5,208 nt of DNA from Saprospiraceae bacterium (GTDB taxonomy: Bacteria > Bacteroidota > Bacteroidia > Chitinophagales > Saprospiraceae), in NCBI GenBank assembly GCA_016787375.1, contig JAEUUM010000427.1, positions 1-5,208 on the forward strand. Direction: 5' to 3'. The stretch's first letter is position 1; every line of letters begins with the position of its first letter. Under the pieces are notes generated by a model. It had not been told where the DNA came from. It ran no database searches and worked only from the letters and a program-made list of their open reading frames with translations. The position numbers were made by a program, and so were the translations under genes. Shown in pieces: positions 1 through 5,208 of this stretch.

Positions 1-589
1 GCTTCTGATGAAGTATGATACTGTCTTCGTACCTACCGGATAATTCCGTGCAAAGCCAAATCCTTTCCAGTGCTTCGTTGTTGTTGGTCTGTTGCAACAA
101 GATGTTTTGCAATGAATCAAACATCAAATTGAACTCCTGTGTTCTCTCGTAAAGATCCGTTTCTGTAATGAGGATTTCTATTAGAAGATCAGGATCTGCG
201 TCTTTTTTGTTTTCTGATAATAATAATTGACAGGTTTCATCATCACCTGAATGAAGTAGTGCTTGAGCTTTAAGGAGAATAAACTCCGGGTCATTAGGCG
301 ACAAAAAGGATTTTTCCTCTATAAATTGGATGGTTTCTGAATAATACTCATTTGATAACAACATCCTCGCATGGTGAAGATGAAGCTCTATTGAAAAAGT
401 ATGTTGTAAAATTGCCTTTTTTGACACTTTTAAGGCATCAGACAATTTATTGTTTACTACAAAGTAATCAATAAGAGATAGCCATTCCTCCTCATTTAAA
501 TAACTCACATCGCCGGTTTTCAGCATTGTCTCATAGTCTGACAAAAGCTGATTTGAAGCCTGGTCGAATCTCTGCCCTTTTCTTTTCAT
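1..589 (-). CDS. TPR-repeat protein, 3' part cut off by window edge
   Basis: The ATG at 589-587 opens a minus-strand frame with no stop to the left edge: 196 codons, with the C-terminus missing. The protein is helical and soluble, with no signal peptide or membrane segment. It reads as degenerate tetratricopeptide repeats of about 34 residues. Helix pairs can be seen near residues 36-63 (with DALKVSKKAI), 68-97 (ending LSPNDPE) and 102-128 (with LLKAQALLHSGD), and a later unit near 150-196. The LSPNDPEF turn is typical of a TPR boundary. Acidic TPR proteins of this kind are common in Bacteroidota and generally act as protein-binding scaffolds; the partner is unknown. The start is supported by the lack of an upstream in-frame ATG close by and by a promoter-like box 27 nt upstream. 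TPR assignment is fairly sure; specific function is not. Confidence 0.8.
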   Translation of the reverse strand, partial: MKRKGQRFDQASNQLLSDYETMLKTGDVSYLNEEEWLSLIDYFVVNNKLSDALKVSKKAILQHTFSIELHLHHARMLLSNEYYSETIQFIEEKSFLSPNDPEFILLKAQALLHSGDDETCQLLLSENKKDADPDLLIEILITETDLYERTQEFNLMFDSLQNILLQQTNNNEALERIWLCTELSGRYEDSIILHQK

Positions 590-608
590 GTTATATTTTA
601 AATGCTCG

Positions 609-803
609 TACCGAACAAATATATGCCTAATTTTACGAAGTAACCGAATAATTGTTGGCCTATTTTTTTAATATTCTGGAAATTCATTGATATTATAAAA
701 AAACCTTCTTTATGCATATTGTATTGTTTATCAACTTGTTGTGATTTTTTGTCCAACACATTATTTCGGTTATAATATTTACTAAGTTCATTCGGTAACG
801 AAT
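609..803. repeat. Non-coding region with four TTCGGT motifs in inverted pairs
   Basis: The 243 nt between the TPR start and the EamA stop hold no supportable gene. They contain four copies of TTCGGT: two on the minus strand (615-610 and 648-643) and two on the plus strand (765-770 and 791-796). On each side the order is TTCGGTTA, then TTCGGTA(A)CGA, so the two sides form a loose inverted repeat with imperfect arms of about 40 nt. The last copy also lies in a small perfect hairpin, ATTCG-GTAA-CGAAT, at 790-803. The left pair brackets the TATATTTG box of the TPR promoter. The motif copies are seen directly; a role as regulator binding sites is inference. Confidence 0.4.
616..648 (-). promoter_or_regulatory. 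Candidate Bacteroidota promoter of the TPR gene
   Basis: On the minus strand TATATTTG (623-616) matches the Bacteroidota -7 consensus TAnnTTTG exactly. It would start transcription near 610, giving a leader of about 20 nt before the ATG at 589. No clean TTG -33 box is present. A TTCGGTTA copy (648-641) lies where that box would be, so the upstream element is weak or regulated. Confidence 0.5.
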
Positions 804-832
804 AGATATCGAGTTGGTATTACATATAAAAT

Positions 833-1753
833 CTACCTAGATTGAAGTTTTTTTTTGTAGCTGACCAAAAAAACGCCAAAAAAGATAAATACTGCTGCAA
901 AAACCACATTCCACTCCAACTGGTCACTACCTGCTAGCAGTGCTATTACTGCCGTTAATAACGGTTGAAGGTAAATATAAACACCAACAACTGACGGGTT
1001 TACTATCAACATTGCCCAGGCATTAAAATAGTACGTAAAAAATGTAGTAAATATTAACACATAAAGAAAAGCGGACCAAATCTTTATATCAAATGTATGC
1101 CATGAAACATTTTGAAGACCTAACAGACCAAAAGGCAAAACCATTAGTAATCCAAACATAAAAGTTATCCTGTTGATGGTGATTGGATGGTACTTGCCAA
1201 TAAATGGTTTTATTTTAACCAAGTAAACACTGTAAGACGCTGCATTAGCAAAAACAAACAAATCACCCAACGTCGTTTGCTTATTAAAGGAGAGTTCTTT
1301 ACCAGATAAGATAATAAATATTGCACCACCAAATGCCAGAAGTATTCCAATTATTTTTGTACTCGTTATTTTTACCCCCTTCATAAAGGCTTCAACCAGC
1401 AATACAACAATTGGTGTGGTTGTCATTATCAATGCCGCATGTATGGGCGTGGTTAATGCAAGACCCAAGAAAAAAAATAATTGGTTTGTAGCCACACCAA
1501 ATACAGCGCACCAAAACAATGGCTTTATATCTTCCTTCGATATTTTTTCCTTTACAAAAATTGCGTGATAAACAACAAAAAGGAAAAGCGCCGCAGAAAC
1601 TCTGCAAACAATAAACGCTGAAGGGCCAATATATGCTCCTCCCAAAACAATTTTTGCAATGCTAAAATTTGCAGCGTATATCAGCGCTACTGCAAACAAT
1701 GCCAAATGGGCTAATGTGTTTTTTTCCAGGATGTGGTAAAAATACAAAACCAC
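833..1753 (-). CDS. EamA/DMT-family membrane transporter
   Basis: A 306-residue hydrophobic protein with about ten predicted membrane helices in two EamA halves (roughly residues 15-150 and 163-298), the normal size and design of the drug/metabolite transporter superfamily. Family-like stretches are HLALFAVALIYAANFSIAK in helix 1, TPIHAALIMTTTPI at 102-115, and NPSVVGVYIYLQPLLTAV at 252-269. The C-terminus is basic (YKKKLQSR), as expected for a cytoplasmic end. Such proteins export amino acids, metabolites or drugs; the substrate cannot be read from sequence. The start is uncertain. The frame has no ATG near the N-terminus, so GTG at 1753-1751 is used, with TTG at 1747 as an alternative. An out-of-frame ATG at 1757 would be in frame if the A7 tract (1725-1719) were one base shorter. 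The gene follows the sensor gene by 74 nt. An A9 run (856-848) near the 3' end is another possible slippage point. Confidence 0.88.
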   Translation of the reverse strand: MVLYFYHILEKNTLAHLALFAVALIYAANFSIAKIVLGGAYIGPSAFIVCRVSAALFLFVVYHAIFVKEKISKEDIKPLFWCAVFGVATNQLFFFLGLALTTPIHAALIMTTTPIVVLLVEAFMKGVKITSTKIIGILLAFGGAIFIILSGKELSFNKQTTLGDLFVFANAASYSVYLVKIKPFIGKYHPITINRITFMFGLLMVLPFGLLGLQNVSWHTFDIKIWSAFLYVLIFTTFFTYYFNAWAMLIVNPSVVGVYIYLQPLLTAVIALLAGSDQLEWNVVFAAVFIFFGVFLVSYKKKLQSR

Positions 1754-1800
1754 CCATAAAATAGATTTAAAGAATCAATTTTAAAAGATGGTTTTGTATT
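1741..1800. repeat. Perfect 12-bp inverted repeat over the EamA start
   Basis: AATACAAAACCA at 1741-1752 is the exact reverse complement of TGGTTTTGTATT at 1789-1800, with a 36-nt AT-rich spacer. The proximal arm covers two bases of the GTG start and the first codons of the EamA gene; the other arm lies upstream of it. There is no U-run after the stem in a position typical of a terminator. In a read-through transcript from the sigma operon the arms could pair and hide the start; alternatively the arms are a DNA-binding site. The repeat is certain, the role is inference. Confidence 0.6.
1776..1783 (-). promoter_or_regulatory. Weak candidate -7 box for the EamA gene
   Basis: TAAAATTG (1783-1776, minus strand) matches five of the six fixed bases of TAnnTTTG and would start transcription near 1770, about 17 nt before the GTG. 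No TTG is seen at the -33 position. It lies in the spacer of the 12-bp inverted repeat, so transcripts starting here would carry only the start-proximal arm and could not fold the long hairpin. Confidence 0.25.
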
Positions 1801-1827
1801 GGAATGCTGATATGTTTATTCCTTTCT

Positions 1828-2298
1828 CTAATCCTCCCCCTGGAAAAATCTTTTTTTAGGTCCTTGTTCCTGCCTGTTTTTAATAGCATTTAGCAATTTT
1901 CGTTTAAATTCATTCTCTGCATCATAAAGCAAGGCTATTTTTTTAACAGAAAGTACTTCCCTAAATTTTAAATAATATTTTTTGTCTAGAGCTAATTGTC
2001 TTTCTTGTTGTGAAAACTTGTCTTTTACAAAATCTTCTGCTTCAGATTCTGACATGTCTTCTATGGCTCTATCAAATTTTCCACTTGATTTTATTTGATT
2101 GCTCTCTTCCCTATAAGAATTAAATACGGGCCAAAACAGTTGTGATTCTTTTGGCGACAACCTGAGTTTTTCGGTTATAAATGCAATCCGAAGGGATTCT
2201 ATTCTGTCATTTTTTTTATCTTTTTGAATTCTACCGTTTTGTTGAGCTTCCACAAAGAAAGCGGAAAGACTTAAAATTGCTATTAGTATATATCTCAT
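1828..2298 (-). CDS. Secreted Spy/CnrX-like protein, likely ECF sigma-linked sensor
   Basis: This 156-residue protein has a signal peptide (MRYILIAILSLSAFFVEAQ, cleavage probably near residue 18/19), so it is periplasmic. The mature part is charged and almost wholly helical. It carries LRLSPKESQLFWPVFNSY (45-62) and a second related segment, VLSVKKIALLYDAENEF (115-131). These resemble the paired LTxxQ-type motifs of the Spy/CpxP/CnrX family, with the LSPxExxxFWPxY variant common in Bacteroidota. Close relatives next to sigma genes are often annotated as a sensor of an ECF-type sigma factor. The mature sequence has no histidine or cysteine, so the CnrX-type metal site is absent. The gene is third in a tight operon, 17 nt after the membrane-protein gene. 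The family call is good; the sensor role is inferred from context, and a Spy-like chaperone is the alternative. Confidence 0.75.
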   Translation of the reverse strand: MRYILIAILSLSAFFVEAQQNGRIQKDKKNDRIESLRIAFITEKLRLSPKESQLFWPVFNSYREESNQIKSSGKFDRAIEDMSESEAEDFVKDKFSQQERQLALDKKYYLKFREVLSVKKIALLYDAENEFKRKLLNAIKNRQEQGPKKRFFQGED

Positions 2299-2315
2299 TT
2301 TATTTTTGTTTCGGG

Positions 2316-2813
2316 TTATAAAAGATCGTCTAATTCTATTGATTCAATATTTTCATCCAACGTGTTGAAGGCATCATTTTGATTGGGTATTTCATTATAT
2401 AAGTCTACAGAGGTTTTGTCGTCTATTGCATTTTCTATAAAACTTGGTGTATCAAATTGTTCAATATTTTTATTCACATAATTGTACAAATCGATTTGAT
2501 CAAGCTTTTCTAATTTAGCCAACACCTGTGCATTCTGTTTTTGATAAAACAACCATGTACTTATGAGCATAACACACAAAACAAACGATAGCGAGACAAC
2601 CGGCTTCGCAAACCAAAGCAGGAAATTGCTTATAAAATTTACCTCCTTTTTGTTTGGTGTATAAGAGCTTTGCTTTTCAAAATTTAGTTTCCGCAATAAT
2701 CTGTCTTCAAAACCTTCAAAATACATTTCCGGAGTTTGTGGCAATGGAGGCTTTTTAATTTTACTTATCAAAGGGGAAATTCCTTTGAGTTCTTCGAATG
2801 TATCTTTTTTCAT
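2316..2813 (-). CDS. Single-pass membrane protein, probable anti-sigma factor
   Basis: A 165-residue protein with a cytoplasmic-type N-terminus (about residues 1-60) that includes PEMYFEGFEDRLLRKL (29-43 region), one membrane helix at about 62-89, and a strongly acidic tail. From residue 102 onward the tail has 17 Asp/Glu against three Lys. A PxxYFExxxDRLLxKL-like segment before a membrane helix is a recurring feature of Bacteroidota proteins encoded just after ECF sigma genes. The four residues DLYN occur twice in the tail (108-111 and 137-140). No zinc-binding HxxxCxxC motif is present, so it is not a ZAS-type anti-sigma factor. Its start lies 6 nt after the sigma stop, which suggests translational coupling. 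The anti-sigma role is inferred from position and topology. It could equally be a membrane partner of the secreted sensor. Confidence 0.65.
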   Translation of the reverse strand: MKKDTFEELKGISPLISKIKKPPLPQTPEMYFEGFEDRLLRKLNFEKQSSYTPNKKEVNFISNFLLWFAKPVVSLSFVLCVMLISTWLFYQKQNAQVLAKLEKLDQIDLYNYVNKNIEQFDTPSFIENAIDDKTSVDLYNEIPNQNDAFNTLDENIESIELDDLL

Positions 2814-2819
2814 TTTTTA

Positions 2820-3377
2820 TTAATCAATACCTTTAATAAATGATTCAATTTTTTTTACCGCATGATGGTAAGATGCTTTTAACGCACCAACGGAAGTGTC
2901 CAGAATTGATGACATGTCTTCGTATGTCATCTCATCATAATACCTCAAATGGAAAACAGTTTTCTGCTTTGCCGGCAAGAGATCTATTGCTTTCTCAAGC
3001 TTGATTTGTAAATGTTTTTCATCAAAAAACTCCTCTGAAGTTTTATCTGATATGTCAATAACCACATCATCTATCGAAATCGTTTGCTTTCTTTTTTGGC
3101 TTTGAATGAACGTTAACGATTCATTCGTTGCAATTCTATAGAGCCAGGTGTATAATCCTGATTTTTCCTCAAAATTGTTTATGTTTCTAAACACTTTAAT
3201 AAAAACATTTTGCAATACATCGTCTGCGTCTTCATGGTTACCTACCAGTTGCCTGATATGGTGATAAAGTCTGACTTTGTACATTCCCATTAAAAGTCTG
3301 AATCCCTTCTCTGATGACTCCTCATTCTTCAATAATTTAAGAATTTCCTTATCATCACATTTTGGCACATCTGACAT
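2820..3377 (-). CDS. ECF-type RNA polymerase sigma factor
   Basis: At 185 residues this is the usual size for an ECF (group 4) sigma factor, which directs RNA polymerase to a specific promoter set. Region 2 spans about residues 26-95, with the core-binding helix DADDVLQNVFIKVFRN (50-65) and the -10 recognition segment YTWLYRIATNESL (76-88). After an acidic linker (about 100-122), region 4 spans about 130-182: LPAKQKTVFHLRYYDEMTYEDMS, then the helix-turn-helix with recognition helix SVGALKASYHHAVKKI (162-177). The absence of region 3 and of any extra C-terminal domain fits a classical ECF protein. ATG at 3377 is the first in-frame start; no Shine-Dalgarno is visible. No TAnnTTTG box was found in the 65-nt gap upstream, so it may be read from the PLD promoter or from its own ECF-specific promoter. 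Confidence 0.95.
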   Translation of the reverse strand: MSDVPKCDDKEILKLLKNEESSEKGFRLLMGMYKVRLYHHIRQLVGNHEDADDVLQNVFIKVFRNINNFEEKSGLYTWLYRIATNESLTFIQSQKRKQTISIDDVVIDISDKTSEEFFDEKHLQIKLEKAIDLLPAKQKTVFHLRYYDEMTYEDMSSILDTSVGALKASYHHAVKKIESFIKGID

Positions 3378-3442
3378 TCAATGGTCAATTTAGTGTTAAG
3401 ACTATTTTTTAAGGGTTTGGTTTAATTGGACACAAGAGTTTT

Positions 3443-4771
3443 TTATAAAAGTCTCATAACCCATGCAAAAGTGTACCTGCTGAAAAACAAACTCATTTTT
3501 TTCTTGCAGGTAAGTTTTTTTGCGTCGGGAATTTCGCTTACAACCTGCTTGTTGTGTTTATCAATTCGAATGGCGCTTTTTAAATTTTCTTCCATTAATA
3601 ATTTATGTTGCTTAGCTAAGGTTGTGTCTGCCACCCAAACTGCAACTTCGGTGCTCCAGCGCTCTGCAAACGACACCAGGTTATAACTACTAACTATTGA
3701 TATAGAATCATCAATAACGGTTGATTTGGTGTGAAGCGTTTTTGGTCCTTGATATTCCCATACCTCAATTCCCATTTTTATCAACCTGCCTCTTGCATTT
3801 CTGTAAGCCGCTTGAGCAAGCATTACATCACTTGTTTGTGTAGAGTTTGTCATGATTCGTATTTTTACCCCCCTTTGAATTGCTCTTTTTAATGCTTTTC
3901 GCCATTTGGTAGTGGGTATTACGTAGGCGTTTTCCATAAGGATGCTTTTTTGTGCCTGGTTAACCATTTTTAAAAGCCCTTTCGTGCTGCCTTCGTCTTT
4001 ATAGTCTACATCTACTCTTTTGCCAAATTTAAAAATGTGAAAGTTATCATGTTCAAAAACAGGATGAGTGTCTGTGGGTTTTTGATTCAGTGTCCAATCT
4101 ATTTGTGAATTAAATTTTATTTCTTTTAGTTGTTGAATTAGTATTCTGGAAAAACTTAACTTTTTTTCTATTTCTGACCTTTTTTCATCATTAATAGGAT
4201 CTAAATCTCTGTCAAAAGCTATTTTTCGATTATTCCATATAGAGTAAAAATGCTTTCGTGCGGTAATACTTGCTTCCGCACTATTGACAAATACATCCCT
4301 GTCTAAAAAGTTGAATTCCTTGCCAAGACTGTAATATTCTCGTTTAATATTCCTGCCACCGACAATGATGTTCATGTTATCTGTGATGAATAATTTATTA
4401 TGCATTCTTTTGGCATAAGAAATAGGTTGTAGAATATTTCCCGGTTTGAAAACCCTTACTTCTATTCCTTGTTCTTCAAGATATCGCATAACCGGATTAG
4501 AAATTTTAGAGTTTACTCCATCAACAAATAAACATACCTTGACACCTCTTTTTTGTGTTGCTTCAATCAAGGCTGAAAACAAAGTCATCCCAACCAAATC
4601 GTCATTTAAAATATAGTATGAAAGTAGGATTTCGGACTTTGCTTGCTCAATTAGATCAATTCTGCATTGGAGAGCTTCAGTTTCGTCCTCAAGTATTCTG
4701 AAAACATCCGCATTAGCTTTAGGTGCGATTAAAAGGACAAGCATCAAAAAGAGTAGAGTATTCTTTGCCAT
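3443..4771 (-). CDS. Exported phospholipase D-like protein (ClsC-type, two HKD motifs)
   Basis: A 442-residue protein with a signal peptide (hydrophobic core 5-16, A-N-A cleavage site before residue 22), so it acts in the periplasm or on the envelope. It has two PLD catalytic domains. The first HKD motif is HNKLFITD (H124, K126, D131), followed by VGGRN (137-141). The second is HTKSTVID (H347, K349, D354), followed by SSYNL (361-365) and E375. Both motifs are complete, so it should be active. The N-terminal segment LSYYILNDDLVGMTLFSAL (50-68) resembles the YYI-x-D-x-x-G stretch of ClsC-like cardiolipin synthases, which join phospholipids by phosphatidyl transfer. A phospholipase D or other phosphodiesterase role is the alternative. 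The C-terminus (about 421-442) is basic and aromatic and may touch the membrane. Its stop is 65 nt before the sigma gene with no clear terminator between. It is divergent from mqnC. Confidence 0.85.
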   Translation of the reverse strand: MAKNTLLFLMLVLLIAPKANADVFRILEDETEALQCRIDLIEQAKSEILLSYYILNDDLVGMTLFSALIEATQKRGVKVCLFVDGVNSKISNPVMRYLEEQGIEVRVFKPGNILQPISYAKRMHNKLFITDNMNIIVGGRNIKREYYSLGKEFNFLDRDVFVNSAEASITARKHFYSIWNNRKIAFDRDLDPINDEKRSEIEKKLSFSRILIQQLKEIKFNSQIDWTLNQKPTDTHPVFEHDNFHIFKFGKRVDVDYKDEGSTKGLLKMVNQAQKSILMENAYVIPTTKWRKALKRAIQRGVKIRIMTNSTQTSDVMLAQAAYRNARGRLIKMGIEVWEYQGPKTLHTKSTVIDDSISIVSSYNLVSFAERWSTEVAVWVADTTLAKQHKLLMEENLKSAIRIDKHNKQVVSEIPDAKKLTCKKKMSLFFSRYTFAWVMRLL

Positions 4772-4784
4772 ATTTATGTGGCGC

Positions 4785-4792
4785 CAAAACTA
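4785..4792 (-). promoter_or_regulatory. Candidate -7 box for the PLD-like gene
   Basis: TAGTTTTG on the minus strand (4792-4785) matches the Bacteroidota -7 consensus TAnnTTTG at every fixed base. Initiation would fall near 4779, leaving a very short leader of about 8 nt. No convincing TTG -33 box is present; the palindrome at 4810-4819 overlaps that area. Confidence 0.4.
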
Positions 4793-4809
4793 CAATTTGT
4801 GCCATGAAC

Positions 4810-4819
4810 TTTCATGAAA
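4810..4819. promoter_or_regulatory. Palindrome TTTCATGAAA in the divergent promoter region
   Basis: A perfect 10-bp palindrome lies in the -33 area of the candidate PLD promoter. CATGAA also occurs exactly 10 bp away (4803-4808 and 4813-4818), about one helical turn, so both copies face the same side of the DNA. This could be an operator; it is AT-rich and short enough to arise by chance. Confidence 0.25.
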
Positions 4820-4896
4820 TATTGAGAATAAAACCTTTATTTAATTTATTTCTTAGGTTGGACCAATGGTTTTATCACAAAGTATTTAAAACAATC

Positions 4897-4928
4897 TTCG
4901 CTTCAAAAACTGTTTTATCGTATTTTTG
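4897..4928 (+). promoter_or_regulatory. Candidate Bacteroidota promoter of mqnC
   Basis: TATTTTTG (4921-4928) matches TAnnTTTG exactly, and TTCG (4897-4900) lies 20 bp upstream, close to the TTTG -33 element. Transcription would start near 4935, giving a leader of about 19 nt to the ATG at 4954, normal for this phylum. Confidence 0.5.
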
Positions 4929-4953
4929 TTTCCTTTACTGAAAGTAAAAATGA

Positions 4954-5208
4954 ATGACAGAAATTGACAGATTGCTCCAAAAAGCTTTGAATCTTGAGTT
5001 TTTAACTGCTGAAGAAGGCTTACTGCTTTTTGAAACGGCTCCTACTGCATCTTTAATGTGGGTAGGCAATCAAATTAGGCAAAAAAAAGTACCCGGTAAT
5101 CTGGTAACCTGGATTATTGACCGAAACTCAAATACAACTAATGTTTGTGTGGCAAATTGCAAATTCTGTAATTTTTATCGCAGACCCGGGCACGATGAAT
5201 CCTATATA
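4954..5208 (+). CDS. mqnC: Dehypoxanthine futalosine cyclase MqnC, N-terminal part
   Basis: The first 85 codons of a radical SAM enzyme are present; the rest (about 370 residues in the family) lies beyond the right edge. MqnC cyclises dehypoxanthine futalosine in the futalosine route to menaquinone. The N-terminus has the expected order: a helical EEGLLLF segment, LMWVGNQIRQKK-PGNLVTWIIDRNSNTTNVC, then the [4Fe-4S]/SAM motif CVANCKFC (C65, C69, C72) followed by NFYRRPGHDE. The FYRRPG tail after the cysteines is typical of MqnC and less so of MqnE. ATG at 4954 is chosen because the ATG at 4950 is in another frame and stops after five codons. Expression would be driven by the TATTTTTG promoter just upstream. 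Menaquinone synthesis by this route fits part of the Bacteroidota. Confidence 0.92.
   Translation, partial: MTEIDRLLQKALNLEFLTAEEGLLLFETAPTASLMWVGNQIRQKKVPGNLVTWIIDRNSNTTNVCVANCKFCNFYRRPGHDESYI

Noticed and set aside
790..803. Hairpin ATTCG-GTAA-CGAAT as a terminator for the EamA gene
   Set aside because: The stem is only 5 bp and no T-run follows it on the minus strand; it is better seen as part of the TTCGGT cluster.
1392..1607. Minus-strand open frame of 71 codons
   Set aside because: It is an alternate frame inside the EamA gene, Cys-rich with no family likeness, while the EamA frame encodes clear membrane helices.
3378..3442. Promoter or terminator between the PLD and sigma genes
   Set aside because: No TAnnTTTG box, strong hairpin or T-run was found; TAAATTGA near 3385-3392 (minus) is too far from consensus to call.
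3426..3686. Plus-strand open frame of 86 codons
   Set aside because: It lies almost wholly antisense to the 3' end of the PLD-like gene, whose second-domain residues are clearly conserved; the translation has no recognisable features and no promoter box precedes it.
4723..4941. Plus-strand open frame of 72 codons
   Set aside because: It begins antisense to the PLD signal-peptide region and crosses the divergent promoter region, including both candidate promoter boxes; the composition is that of AT-rich non-coding DNA.
4950..4967. Upstream ATG at 4950 as the mqnC start
   Set aside because: It is in a different frame and meets a stop after five codons; the ATG at 4954 gives the family N-terminus.

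Overview
The window is AT-rich bacterial DNA that looks like a Bacteroidota chromosome (Flavobacteriales/Cytophagales type; the genus cannot be resolved by eye). Three things support this. No gene start has a Shine-Dalgarno purine run. Promoter boxes of the Bacteroidota form TAnnTTTG sit just upstream of three genes. The gene set also fits: an ECF sigma factor followed by a one-pass membrane protein and a small secreted Spy/CnrX-like protein, and a futalosine-pathway menaquinone gene. No tRNA, rRNA, CRISPR array, insertion sequence or phage gene was seen.

Layout. Six genes are on the minus strand and one partial gene is on the plus strand. From the right, the first 85 codons of mqnC (dehypoxanthine futalosine cyclase, radical SAM) run off the right edge on the plus strand. 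A 182-bp divergent promoter region separates it from a minus-strand gene for an exported, two-HKD phospholipase D/cardiolipin-synthase-like protein. Then, in the same direction and tightly packed, come an ECF sigma factor, a single-pass membrane protein (probable anti-sigma factor or partner) and a secreted LTxxQ/Spy-like protein (6-nt and 17-nt gaps). After 74 nt follows a ten-helix EamA/DMT transporter whose start lies inside a perfect 12-bp inverted repeat. After a 243-nt non-coding region with four copies of TTCGGT comes a TPR-repeat protein truncated by the left edge.

How the genes may work together. The sigma, membrane and periplasmic trio matches the architecture of trans-envelope signalling modules such as CnrYXH: periplasmic sensor, membrane-anchored sigma-binding protein, cytoplasmic ECF sigma factor. 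The periplasmic protein here has no histidine or cysteine, so a CnrX-type metal site is unlikely and an envelope-state signal is more plausible. The PLD-like gene 65 nt upstream may be co-transcribed and could act on envelope phospholipids; this link rests on position only. The EamA transporter, mqnC and the TPR gene look like ordinary neighbours. No clearly new system is visible. The most useful leads are the sensor without metal ligands, the inverted repeat and A7 tract at the EamA start, and the TTCGGT cluster.
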